Below, piece by piece: positions 8,523-16,957 of a stretch of DNA of 64,000 nucleotides (position 1 is its first letter; each line of letters starts with the position of its first letter). Location: contig NZ_CP118962.1 in assembly GCF_029024925.1 (NCBI RefSeq), positions 656,501 through 720,500 of the forward strand, written 5' to 3'. The stretch comes from Enterococcus faecalis (GTDB lineage Bacteria; Bacillota; Bacilli; Lactobacillales; Enterococcaceae). A program made the position numbers and the translations under genes. Under the pieces are notes generated by a model. That model had not been told where the DNA came from, ran no database searches, and saw only the letters and a list, made by a program, of their open reading frames with translations.

Positions 8523-9302
8523 ATGGAATTTGTAATCATTTTGCTGAAGTCATTGCTTATTGGTGGTTTACTAGGTTTTGCAGCTGGCGCAGGCGCTGCT
8601 CGGATGTTTCATGCACCACAAACGCAAGGGTTAGGGGCATTTAGAACATTAGGGGAAATGAACGCGGCACAAGGAGATCCAGCATCACACTTTTCTTTTG
8701 GTTTAGGTTTTTTCTTTAATGCTTGGGCTTCGGCCGTGGGAGCAGGGGCCTTTACACAAGATGTGACCCACCGGATTGTGCCTAACTGGGCTGCAGCAAT
8801 TTTATTGGTAAAGGATAAAGATGTCACTAAAACGATGCATAATCCCAAAAAAATGGGGATTGTCGGGGCCTTTGTAGGAATGGCGACTGTGGCTTTCTTA
8901 AATAGTACAGCTGCAGCAATTCCAGAATCGCTACAAGTAACAGCAGTTGCGGTGTTGGTACCTGCAGCAACGATTTTAATCAATACTGTGATGCCCGTTT
9001 TATTCTGGCTAGCGGCTTTAGATGCAGGAAAACGGACGGGTTTCTGGGGAACATTGTTTGGCGGATTATCTCAATTAGTCATGGGCAATGCTGTCCCAGG
9101 AGTTGTATTAGGGATCTTAATCGGTAAAGGTGTCGATGATTTAGGGTGGACCCGAATGACACGCGGCATGCTTGGTGCCATTATCTTATTATTTATTTTA
9201 AGTGGCTTCTTCCGAGGGTTCGACTTAGAAATGATCGAAAGTTTCCGCTTGTCTATTCCTCAATGGTTAAATAATTTACACAATGTCTTCACCGTTAAAT
9301 AG
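8523..9302 (+). CDS. DUF4311-family polytopic membrane protein (EF_0832/AHA_3913 family)
   Basis: The 259-residue protein has about six to seven membrane segments and many Gly/Ala residues (LIGGLLGFAAGAGAARMF at the start, LGILIGKGVDDLG later). A conserved-looking soluble loop carries PQTQGLGAFRTLGEMNAAQG and DPASHFSFGLGFFFNAWA. This is not an ABC, MFS or ordinary PTS permease pattern. It is paired with the next membrane protein and probably forms a membrane complex with it. AGGGAGGAAGA precedes the ATG. Transport is an inference. Confidence 0.75.
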   Translation: MEFVIILLKSLLIGGLLGFAAGAGAARMFHAPQTQGLGAFRTLGEMNAAQGDPASHFSFGLGFFFNAWASAVGAGAFTQDVTHRIVPNWAAAILLVKDKDVTKTMHNPKKMGIVGAFVGMATVAFLNSTAAAIPESLQVTAVAVLVPAATILINTVMPVLFWLAALDAGKRTGFWGTLFGGLSQLVMGNAVPGVVLGILIGKGVDDLGWTRMTRGMLGAIILLFILSGFFRGFDLEMIESFRLSIPQWLNNLHNVFTVK

Positions 9303-9321
9303 AAAAAAGGAGGTCTCATAG

Positions 9322-10017
9322 ATGGAACAGCAAGAAAAAAATGAATGGGCACAACAAGAACAAGAAATTCAAGAAGGTTTAAAAGGCAAAAGTTTTTGGT
9401 ATGCTGATTGGGGCTTTCCGATTTTAGTCGGGATTATGTCAGCGGCAATTTTTGCAGGAACACATATGTATGTAGTTTATGGTGTGGGCGCCTTTAATGA
9501 AGTTTCAATTGTTGCGATGCTAAAAGCTGGTTTAGATGGTGGTTCTTATGGCGCTGCCGCAGCATTTGGTGCAAGTTTCCTGTTTGCACGAATTTTAGAA
9601 GGTTCTTTAATCGGGATTTTAGATTTAGGTGGCTCAATTTTAACGGGGATCGGGATTGGCGTACCTGCAATTTTCCTCAGCATGGGTATTAAAGCACCTG
9701 TAGAAAACTTTGGCTTAGCACTTTTAACAGGTGCGCTACTAGGGTTAGCAGTTGGTGGCGTAATTGTGTTGATTCGGAAATTTACTATCAATCAAGGAAA
9801 TTCCACTTTTGGTGCGGATGTGATGATGGGGGCTGGTAATGCCTCAGGACGTTTCTTAGGCCCGTTAATTATTTTGAGTGCGGCGGGTGCTTCGATTCCT
9901 ATTGGGATTGGTGCCACATTAGGCGCTTTAGGTTTTTACATTTGGAAAAAACCAATCGCTGGGGGCGCAATTTTAGGCGCAATGATTTTTGGTGCAATAT
10001 TCCCGGTTTCTTTATAA
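9322..10017 (+). CDS. DUF4310-family polytopic membrane protein (EF_0833/AHA_3914 family)
   Basis: The 231-residue protein has a polar 30-residue start (Glu/Gln rich), then about six Gly/Ala-rich membrane segments, for example GALLGLAVGGVIVLIRKF, with a loop TINQGNSTFGADVMMGAGNASG. It follows its partner after 19 bases, with AAAGGAGG as ribosome binding site. The last segment ends at ILGAMIFGAIFPVSL. No known transporter motif is visible. The two proteins together have the size of a two-subunit membrane channel or carrier (inference). Confidence 0.75.
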   Translation: MEQQEKNEWAQQEQEIQEGLKGKSFWYADWGFPILVGIMSAAIFAGTHMYVVYGVGAFNEVSIVAMLKAGLDGGSYGAAAAFGASFLFARILEGSLIGILDLGGSILTGIGIGVPAIFLSMGIKAPVENFGLALLTGALLGLAVGGVIVLIRKFTINQGNSTFGADVMMGAGNASGRFLGPLIILSAAGASIPIGIGATLGALGFYIWKKPIAGGAILGAMIFGAIFPVSL

Positions 10018-10061
10018 TCAGAAAAAGCCTTTTGTTTTGCACTTTCTCTGTCATGAATAAG

Positions 10062-10075
10062 AATAAGCGTTTACA
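10062..10075 (-). promoter_or_regulatory. Probable cre site (CcpA operator) over the EIIC promoter
   Basis: On the minus strand the 14 bases read TGTAAACGCTTATT, matching the cre consensus TGWAANCGNTNWCA at 12 positions. It overlaps the -35 box of the downstream promoter, a position where CcpA would repress in the presence of glucose. Confidence 0.6.
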
Positions 10076-10098
10076 TTATAATGTTACTATGTTATTAT
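10070..10098 (+). promoter_or_regulatory. Internal promoter for the EIIC-to-kinase part of the cluster
   Basis: TTTACA (10070-10075), a 17-base spacer and TATTAT (10093-10098) lie in the 130-base gap before the EIIC gene. No good terminator is seen in the gap, so the four unknown genes may also read through. Confidence 0.65.
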
Positions 10099-10147
10099 AA
10101 ATGCGAAATAATTATTATTTTTATTAGTTGAACGGAGGAATTAACAA

Positions 10148-11461
10148 ATGAATGGTTTTGTACAGTGGATGGAAGTTAAGTTAATGCCGATTGCGAATAA
10201 ATTTGGTTCGCAACGCCATATGACAGCGATTAGAAAAGGATTAATTGCAACGATGCCTTTAACAATTGTGGGCTCATTCTTTACAATTTTTCAAAATATT
10301 CCAATTGAGGCATACACAAAATTGATTGAACCTTATCAAGCAATTTTAGATATTCCTTCCCGCTATACGATGGGGTTACTTGCACTTTATGCAACATTTG
10401 GGATTGCTTCATCATTGGCCAAAAGTTATAAGCTTGACTCTTTGACGTGCGGAATTTTAGCATTAATGGCCTTTTTAGTAACAGCGGCACCACCAACACG
10501 TGTCTTTGAAGATGTTGACAACGTCATTACAGCAGGGCGCTATATTAATTTAGCAAATTTAGGTTCAGCTTCTTTATTTGGTGCGATTGTAACAGCGCTG
10601 TTATCTGTTGAAATTTATCGCTTCTTTATTGAAAAAGATATTATGATTAAGATGCCAGATGGCGTACCGCCTGAAGTGTCAAATTCATTTATTGCGTTAA
10701 TTCCAGGAGCAGTTATTCTTTTATTATTCTGGGTTATTCGCCACGTAATTGGTTTTGATTTGAATGGTTTCTTGAGTACGTTATTAATGCCACTTAAAGG
10801 TATCCTTGCTGGTAACAGTTTATTTGGCGGCTTACTAACAGTCTTCTTAATCTGTTTCTTCTGGGTTTTAGGGATTCATGGTCCAGCGATTATGGGCCCA
10901 GTTATTCGTCCTTTCTGGGATATGTCGATTGCAGAAAACCTTGAAGCTTTTACCAATGGTGCAAACGTTCATCAGTTACCTAATATTTTTACAGAACAGT
11001 TTTTACAATGGTTTATCTGGATTGGTGGCGCTGGAACTACGCTTTCTTTAGTTGTTTTAATGATGTTTTCTAAATCAACGTATCTGAAAAGTCTTGGCCG
11101 TTTATCGTTCTTACCAGGCTTGTTTAATATTAATGAACCAGTTATTTTCGGAACGCCGATCGTAATGAATCCTATTTTAGGTATTCCGTTTATCGTGGCA
11201 CCGTTAATTACCACAACGTTATCTTATTTCTTAACAGTCGCTAATATAATTCCGATGATGGCTGCACGCTTAGCGTTTGCAATTCCAGCACCAATTGCTG
11301 CTTGGATGAGTACCAATTGGAGTTTCTCGGCCGCAGTATTAGTGATTGTTAACTTCTTAATTACAATGGCTATCTACTATCCATTTTTCAAAGTTTATGA
11401 AAAACAACAATTGGATAAAGAAGCAGAAGAATTAGCAGCTGAACAAGCAGCGAAAAATTAA
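10148..11461 (+). CDS. PTS EIIC permease, lactose/cellobiose family
   Basis: The 437-residue protein resembles CelB-type EIIC: the N-terminal MNGFVQWMEVKLMPIANKFG, around ten membrane segments, the LGIHGPAIMGPVIRPFWD loop, and the family signature FNINEPVIFGTPIVMNP with the substrate-contacting Glu. No EIIA or EIIB lies beside it, so it must borrow these from other systems or use the EIIB-like domain of the regulator (less likely). AACGGAGGAATT precedes the ATG. Together with the MupG-like enzyme behind it, it suggests uptake of a disaccharide-type glycoside as its 6-phosphate. Confidence 0.88.
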   Translation: MNGFVQWMEVKLMPIANKFGSQRHMTAIRKGLIATMPLTIVGSFFTIFQNIPIEAYTKLIEPYQAILDIPSRYTMGLLALYATFGIASSLAKSYKLDSLTCGILALMAFLVTAAPPTRVFEDVDNVITAGRYINLANLGSASLFGAIVTALLSVEIYRFFIEKDIMIKMPDGVPPEVSNSFIALIPGAVILLLFWVIRHVIGFDLNGFLSTLLMPLKGILAGNSLFGGLLTVFLICFFWVLGIHGPAIMGPVIRPFWDMSIAENLEAFTNGANVHQLPNIFTEQFLQWFIWIGGAGTTLSLVVLMMFSKSTYLKSLGRLSFLPGLFNINEPVIFGTPIVMNPILGIPFIVAPLITTTLSYFLTVANIIPMMAARLAFAIPAPIAAWMSTNWSFSAAVLVIVNFLITMAIYYPFFKVYEKQQLDKEAEELAAEQAAKN

Positions 11462-11537
11462 AAAATGTTAGGGCGGGTGTTCTGATATGAATATCCTGCC
11501 CCTTCTAAGTCAGAGAAGAAAGTCAGGAGCGTATAAG

Positions 11538-11786
11538 ATGATTATTTGGTTCATTTTCTTTTTTATCGTTAGTCAAATTATTATAGAAAAAGGGCAGTTG
11601 CCTACTGTTGTTTATCAACTTAGTTTAGTAAAGACATTGGTTTTTACGGCAGTTTGTATTACTCTTTCCATGATAATTGGCGGATTTCTAAATCAACCAG
11701 TATTGCTCGTTGGCTCTACAACAATCCTGTGTAGCTCGGTGATTGCTTGGAAATTTCGAAATAAATTTGAAAATAGCGGAGTGTGA
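11538..11786 (+). CDS. Small membrane protein of unknown function
   Basis: From the ATG at 11538 (preceded by CAGGAG) the product is 82 residues with about three hydrophobic segments (MIIWFIFFFIVSQIIIEKGQ first) and a charged end KFRNKFENSGV. An in-frame ATG at 11487 would give 99 residues but lacks a clear ribosome binding site. It sits between the EIIC and the MupG-like gene. I do not recognise it; its position suggests an accessory to the permease. Confidence 0.6.
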   Translation: MIIWFIFFFIVSQIIIEKGQLPTVVYQLSLVKTLVFTAVCITLSMIIGGFLNQPVLLVGSTTILCSSVIAWKFRNKFENSGV

Positions 11787-11794
11787 GAACGAAG

Positions 11795-12883
11795 ATGAAA
11801 AGAGCATTAGGTGTATCAGTTTATCCAGATCATAGTGATATCAATCAAGATAAAGCGTATTTAAAAAAAGCCAGCGAATGTGGGTTTACTCGAATTTTTA
11901 TGAGTATGTTAGAAGTGACCGATGGCAAAGAAGCGGTTCAGAAAAAATTTAAAGAATTAATTAGTTATGCGAAAAATTTAGGATTTGAAACAATTTTAGA
12001 TGTCGTTCCAAGTATCTTTGATGAATTGGAAATTTCATATGATGATTTGACTTTTTTCAGCGAATTAGGAGCTGATGGGATTCGATTGGATACAGGGTTT
12101 GATGGAAATAAAGAAGCCATGTTGACGTTTAATCCATTCGGCGTGGCTATTGAGCTGAATATGAGTAATGATGTTGCTTATCTTGATAACATTTTGACGT
12201 ATGAAGCGAATCGACCTTTCTTATATGGTTGTCATAACTTTTATCCACAAGCGGCAACTGCATTGCCGTATGATTTCTTTGAAAAATGTAGCATCCGCTT
12301 TAAAAAGGAAGGTATTCGGACAGCTGCTTTTATTTCATCACAGGTAGGTGAAATTGGTCCTTGGGATGTGAATGATGGGCTACCTACTTTAGAAATGCAT
12401 AGACAGTTGCCAGTCACTGTTCAAGCTAAACATTTATTTGCAACAAATTTAATTGATGATGTTGTTATTGGAAATGCTTATGCTTCCAACGAAGAATTAG
12501 AAGCATTGGGTCAGTTGAATCGTTATCAAACAGAATTGACCATTGTTTTTGAAGAAGCGACTTCTGAAATTGAAAAAGAAATCGTAACAAAAAATCAACA
12601 TTTTCGCCGTGGAGATATCACTCAGCAGATGATTCGTTCCACAGAAGTGCGTAAAAAATATAAAAATGAAGCTAATCCCCCACATGATAATCAAGCAATG
12701 CTACAACCTGGAGATGTTGTTGTGGGAAATGATGCATTTGGAAAATACAAAAATGAATTACAAGTCGTTTTAGAACCACATCAAGACTCACGCAAAAATC
12801 GAGTAGGGCGTATTATAGAAGAAGAACTTGTATTATTAGAATTCATTAAGCCTTGGACAAAATTTAGATTTATAGAAAAGTAG
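11795..12883 (+). CDS. DUF871 / MupG-like 6-phospho-N-acetylmuramidase-type glycosidase
   Basis: The 362-residue protein starts MKRALGVSVYPDHSD and has a TIM-barrel N-terminal domain (ADGIRLDTGFDGNKEA; YGCHNFYPQAATALPYDFF) and a C-terminal cyclophilin-like domain after about residue 245. This is the arrangement of the DUF871 family, whose characterised member MupG cleaves MurNAc-6-phosphate-GlcNAc disaccharide. The ATG at 11795 is preferred; a GTG at 11783 overlaps the previous stop. The cluster context (EIIC upstream, amino-sugar-acid enzymes downstream) fits a phosphodisaccharide hydrolase, but the substrate may differ from MupG. Confidence 0.8.
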   Translation: MKRALGVSVYPDHSDINQDKAYLKKASECGFTRIFMSMLEVTDGKEAVQKKFKELISYAKNLGFETILDVVPSIFDELEISYDDLTFFSELGADGIRLDTGFDGNKEAMLTFNPFGVAIELNMSNDVAYLDNILTYEANRPFLYGCHNFYPQAATALPYDFFEKCSIRFKKEGIRTAAFISSQVGEIGPWDVNDGLPTLEMHRQLPVTVQAKHLFATNLIDDVVIGNAYASNEELEALGQLNRYQTELTIVFEEATSEIEKEIVTKNQHFRRGDITQQMIRSTEVRKKYKNEANPPHDNQAMLQPGDVVVGNDAFGKYKNELQVVLEPHQDSRKNRVGRIIEEELVLLEFIKPWTKFRFIEK

Positions 12884-12891
12884 GGAAGAAT

Positions 12892-13998
12892 ATGGACTAC
12901 GATTTACTTATAAAAAATGGACAGACAGTAGATGGTATGCCTGTTGAAATTGCAATTAAAGAGAAAAAAATAGCTGCTGTTGCAGCAACTATTTCAGGTT
13001 CTGCAAAGGAAACTATCCACTTAGAACCAGGTACTTATGTATCCGCAGGCTGGATAGATGATCACGTTCATTGTTTTGAAAAAATGGCTCTTTATTATGA
13101 TTATCCAGATGAAATTGGGGTCAAAAAGGGTGTTACGACAGTGATTGATGCTGGGACAACAGGTGCTGAAAACATTCATGAATTTTATGACTTAGCGCAG
13201 CAAGCAAAAACAAATGTTTTTGGATTAGTCAATATTTCTAAATGGGGCATCGTTGCTCAGGACGAACTCGCAGATTTAAGTAAAGTACAAGCGAGTTTAG
13301 TCAAAAAAGCGATTCAAGAATTACCAGATTTTGTTGTAGGGATTAAAGCCCGTATGAGTAGGACCGTTATTGGCGATAACGGCATTACGCCTTTAGAATT
13401 GGCCAAACAGATTCAGCAAGAGAACCAAGAAATTCCCTTAATGGTTCACATTGGATCAGCACCGCCTCATTTAGATGAAATTTTAACCTTGATGGAAAAA
13501 GGGGATGTCCTAACCCATTGTTTTAATGGGAAAGAAAATGGTATCTTAGACCAAGCAACGGATAGAATAAAAGATTTCGCTTGGCAAGCGTACAACAAAG
13601 GGGTCGTATTTGATATCGGGCATGGTACGGATAGTTTCAATTTTCACGTAGCTGAAACAGCGTTGCGCGAGGGAATGAAAGCTGCATCAATTAGCACAGA
13701 TATCTACATCCGTAACCGAGAAAATGGTCCTGTTTATGATTTAGCCACAACGATGGAAAAACTCCGTGTGGTCGGCTATGATTGGCCAGAAATTATTGAA
13801 AAGGTAACCAAGGCTCCTGCTGAGAATTTCCATTTAGCTCAAAAAGGCACGTTGGAAATAGGTAAAGATGCTGATTTAACGATTTTCACGATTCAAGCAG
13901 AAGAAAAAACATTGACTGATTCTAATGGATTGACACGAGTAGCCAAAGAGCAAATTCGCCCAATCAAAACAATTATTGGAGGACAAATCTATGACAAT
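12892..13998 (+). CDS. Amidohydrolase-superfamily enzyme, cog3964 (EF_0837/AHA_3915 family)
   Basis: Metal-ligand motifs of the superfamily are visible: WIDDHVHCF (HxH), the Lys in VVGIKARMSR that could be the carboxylated bridge, MVHIGSAPP and LTHCFNG (two His), and the Asp in SISTDIYIRN. Length is about 369 residues. The family has often been annotated as dihydroorotase or adenine deaminase; as I recall, characterised cog3964 members instead hydrolyse acetylated alpha-hydroxy acids. Here it likely deacetylates or hydrolyses an acyl or amide group on the pathway substrate (inference). Its last codons overlap the next gene's start. Confidence 0.82.
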
Positions 13999-15097
13999 TA
14001 GTTACGAAAAATTCCACTTAAAAGAAGTCATTAATGCTTCTGGGAAAATGACCATTCTAGGTGTCTCCAAAGTTTCGGAGGCAGTCCTCGCGGCTCAACG
14101 ATTCGGCGGCGAACATTTCTTTGAAATGAGTGAACTTAGTGTGCAAACAGGGGCCTTTTTAGCCAACTTGTTGAAGGTAGAAGATGCCCAAATCGTTTCC
14201 TCGGCTTCGGCGGGGATTGCCCAATCGGTGGCTGCCTTGATTGGAAAAGGCAGCTTGTACCACGCGTATCATCCCTATTCAGAAAAGATCGAACAACGGG
14301 AGATTGTTTTACCTAAAGGGCACAACGTGGACTACGGTACGCCTGTAGAAGTCATGGTAGCGCAAGGCGGCGGCCAAGTGGTGGAAGCTGGCTACGCCAA
14401 CATGTGCAGTCCAGAACACGTGGAAATGATGATTTCCGAAAAAACAGCGGCCATTCTATACATCAAAAGCCATCATACCGTGCAAAAAAGTATGCTGACG
14501 GTGGCCGAAGCGGCCAAAGTGGCGCAACGCCACAAGGTGCCGCTAATTGTTGACGCGGCAGCAGAAGAAGATCTTTTCAAATACACTGAAGCAGGCGCTG
14601 ATTTGGTGATTTACAGCGGCGCCAAAGCCATCGAAGGGCCAAGTGCCGGTTTAGTGGTCGGGAAAAAAGAATACATTGACTGGGTGCGCCTACAAGGCAA
14701 AGGCATTGGTCGAGCAATGAAAATTGGCAAAGACAATATCCTAGGCTTTACGCAAGCAGTGGAAGAATACTTGGCGCATGGCAGTGAATCAGAGGCTTCG
14801 ATGCAAGAACGCTTAAAACCGTTTGTTGAAGCCATCAACAACCTGTCAGATTTAACCGCTAAAATCGTCCAAGATGGCGCCGGACGAGACATTTATCGCG
14901 CCAGTGTCAAAGTGGACGGCAGAAAAACCGCCAAGGAAGTCATCCAAGCGTTAAAAGCAGAAAGTCCAGCTATTTATACGCGAGAATATCAAGCCAACAA
15001 TGGCATCATTGAGTTTGACATTCGTTCTGTCAATCAAGAAGAAATGAACAAAATCGTGCAACGATTACAAGAAATTATGGACACAAAGGAGAAATAA
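13991..15097 (+). CDS. SelA-like PLP enzyme, D-glucosaminate-6-phosphate ammonia-lyase (DgaE) type
   Basis: The 368-residue protein is in the selA-related family of fold-type I PLP enzymes. The PLP Lys is probably in VIYSGAKAIEGPSAG near residue 216, with VDAAAEEDL as the PLP Asp strand. Salmonella DgaE removes ammonia from D-glucosaminate-6-phosphate to give KDGP (family knowledge); the aldolase directly downstream supports the same reaction. The start at 13991 follows TTGGAGGACAAATCT and overlaps the previous gene by 8 bases up to and including its final sense codon. The gene is conspicuously G+C-rich compared with the genes before it. Confidence 0.83.
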   Translation: MTISYEKFHLKEVINASGKMTILGVSKVSEAVLAAQRFGGEHFFEMSELSVQTGAFLANLLKVEDAQIVSSASAGIAQSVAALIGKGSLYHAYHPYSEKIEQREIVLPKGHNVDYGTPVEVMVAQGGGQVVEAGYANMCSPEHVEMMISEKTAAILYIKSHHTVQKSMLTVAEAAKVAQRHKVPLIVDAAAEEDLFKYTEAGADLVIYSGAKAIEGPSAGLVVGKKEYIDWVRLQGKGIGRAMKIGKDNILGFTQAVEEYLAHGSESEASMQERLKPFVEAINNLSDLTAKIVQDGAGRDIYRASVKVDGRKTAKEVIQALKAESPAIYTREYQANNGIIEFDIRSVNQEEMNKIVQRLQEIMDTKEK

Positions 15098-15100
15098 GCC

Positions 15101-15844
15101 ATGTCATTAAAACCTAATTATTTAGAAGAACGCATTTGTTTAAACGTCTTAGCCAATTCAGTAGAAAATGCCCAAGCCTGTTATGAAGCAGCAGAAGGGC
15201 ATGTTGTGTTAGGCGTCCTTTCAAAAAACTATGAAACCGATGAAGCAGCCATTGACGATATGAAAAAATACCAAGCAGCAACCAACAACGCTTTATCTGT
15301 CGGCTTGGGGGCTGGCGATCCTAATCAAAGTCAAATGGTGGCTCGCTTATCAGAAGTTCTACAACCGCAACACGTGAACCAAGTCTTCACAGGTGTCGGC
15401 GCTTCGCGGGCCTTACTTCGTCAAGACGAAACAGTAATTAATGGCTTGGTTTCACCCACAGGCAAAGTTGGCTATGTTAACATTGCGACAGGTCCGTTAA
15501 GCTCGGGTGCGCCAGCGGCGGAAGTACCTATCGAAACCGCCATCAAATTGTTGAAAGACATGGGAGGCAGTTCCATTAAATATTTCCCGATGAAAGGCTT
15601 GGCTCACAAAGAAGAATACCAAGCAGTAGCAGCAGCTTGTGCCAAGTATGACTTTTATTTAGAGCCAACAGGGGGCATTGATTTAGAAAACTTTGAAGAA
15701 ATTGTTCAAATTGCGGTGGATGCCGGCGTTAAAAAAATCATTCCTCATGTCTACAGCTCAATTATCGATCAAGAAACAGGGGACACTAGAACAGAAGACG
15801 TGAAAACGTTACTAACCATGATGAAAAACACATTGAATAAGTAG
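15101..15844 (+). CDS. 2-dehydro-3-deoxy-phosphogluconate aldolase (DgaF/KDGP type, EF_0839/AHA_3917 family)
   Basis: The 247-residue TIM-barrel protein splits 2-keto-3-deoxygluconate-6-phosphate into pyruvate and glyceraldehyde-3-phosphate. The Schiff-base Lys is probably in SSIKYFPMKG, and FYLEPTGGIDLENF holds the phosphate-binding GG. AAAGGAGAAATAAGCC precedes the ATG, 3 bases after the previous stop. Like its upstream neighbour it has a richer G+C content than the flanking genes. It completes a DgaEF-like module. Confidence 0.87.
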   Translation: MSLKPNYLEERICLNVLANSVENAQACYEAAEGHVVLGVLSKNYETDEAAIDDMKKYQAATNNALSVGLGAGDPNQSQMVARLSEVLQPQHVNQVFTGVGASRALLRQDETVINGLVSPTGKVGYVNIATGPLSSGAPAAEVPIETAIKLLKDMGGSSIKYFPMKGLAHKEEYQAVAAACAKYDFYLEPTGGIDLENFEEIVQIAVDAGVKKIIPHVYSSIIDQETGDTRTEDVKTLLTMMKNTLNK

Positions 15845-15853
15845 GTGGCAAAG

Positions 15854-16864
15854 ATGAAAATTGCTGCGTTTGGTGAAGTCATGCTTCGTTTCACTCCGCC
15901 AGAGTATCTAATGTTAGAACAAACAGAGCAGTTAAGAATGAACTTTGTAGGGACTGGCGTAAATCTCTTAGCAAATTTGGCTCATTTTCAACTAGAAACA
16001 GCATTGATTACGAAATTACCTGCCAATCGTCTTGGTGAAGCTGGCAAAGCAGCGCTAAGAAAGTTAGGAATTTCAGATCAATGGGTAGGAGAAAAGGGCG
16101 ATCATATTGGTAGTTTTTTTGCAGAAATGGGTTATGGAATCCGCCCCACACAAGTAACTTATCAAAATCGCCATCAGAGTGCTTTTGGCATCAGCGAGGC
16201 GAAGGACTACGATTTTGAGGCCTTTTTAGCGGAAGTAGATATGGTGCATATTTGTGGTATTTCGTTAAGTTTAACTGAAAAAACTCGTGATGCTGCTTTG
16301 ATACTTGCTCAAAAGGCGCATGCCTATCAAAAGAAAGTTTGTTTTGACTTTAATTATCGACCTAGTTTGAATACAGCAAATAGCGCACTCTTTATGCGTC
16401 AACAGTACGAACGCATTTTACCTTATTGTGATATTGTTTTTGGCAGTCGTCGTGATTTGGTCGAGCTATTAGGTTTCATTCCGCGAGAAGATTTAGAAGG
16501 TGAGGCACAAGAAACTGAACTGATTCAGCGCTTCATGTCTCAATACAATTTGGAATGGTTTGCTGGGACAACGAGAAGTCATTCCCAAAATCAAAACTAC
16601 TTAAGTGGGTATTTATATACCCAAAATGAGTACCAACAGAGTGAAAAAAGACCGCTTCTTAATCTTGATCGAATTGGTGCTGGTGATGCTTATGCGGCGG
16701 GGATTTTATATGGCTATAGCCAAAATTGGTCGTTAGAAAAGGCGGTTACCTTTGCCACAGTCAATGGGGTCCTTGCACATACGATTCAAGGAGATATTCC
16801 TTTGACAACGGTCAAACAAGTGAATCACGTTCTTGAGCATCCGAATATTGATTTAATTCGTTAA
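15854..16864 (+). CDS. PfkB-family sugar kinase, 2-keto-3-deoxygluconate kinase type
   Basis: The 336-residue protein begins MKIAAFGEVMLRFTPPEY and has the GTGVNLLANLAHF loop and the ATP/catalytic motif DRIGAGDAYAAGILYG near residue 276, with the catalytic Asp. This matches KdgK, which makes KDGP for the aldolase encoded just upstream. The ATG at 15854 is chosen, with AGGTGG before it. Its codon use returns to the AT-rich norm, unlike the two preceding genes. It is the last gene of the cluster. Confidence 0.85.
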   Translation: MKIAAFGEVMLRFTPPEYLMLEQTEQLRMNFVGTGVNLLANLAHFQLETALITKLPANRLGEAGKAALRKLGISDQWVGEKGDHIGSFFAEMGYGIRPTQVTYQNRHQSAFGISEAKDYDFEAFLAEVDMVHICGISLSLTEKTRDAALILAQKAHAYQKKVCFDFNYRPSLNTANSALFMRQQYERILPYCDIVFGSRRDLVELLGFIPREDLEGEAQETELIQRFMSQYNLEWFAGTTRSHSQNQNYLSGYLYTQNEYQQSEKRPLLNLDRIGAGDAYAAGILYGYSQNWSLEKAVTFATVNGVLAHTIQGDIPLTTVKQVNHVLEHPNIDLIR

Positions 16865-16872
16865 AGAAGAAA

Positions 16873-16917
16873 ACCAGAAGAAAAGTCGTGTGTGGCTTTT
16901 CTTCTGGTCTTTTTTTC
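16873..16917 (+). terminator. Terminator at the end of the catabolic cluster
   Basis: ACCAGAAGAAAAG (16873-16885) pairs perfectly with CTTTTCTTCTGGT (16896-16908), followed by a long T tract. Confidence 0.92.
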
Positions 16918-16957
16918 ATTATAATTAAAAGAAACAGATTGCAAAGGAGGCAGCAGG

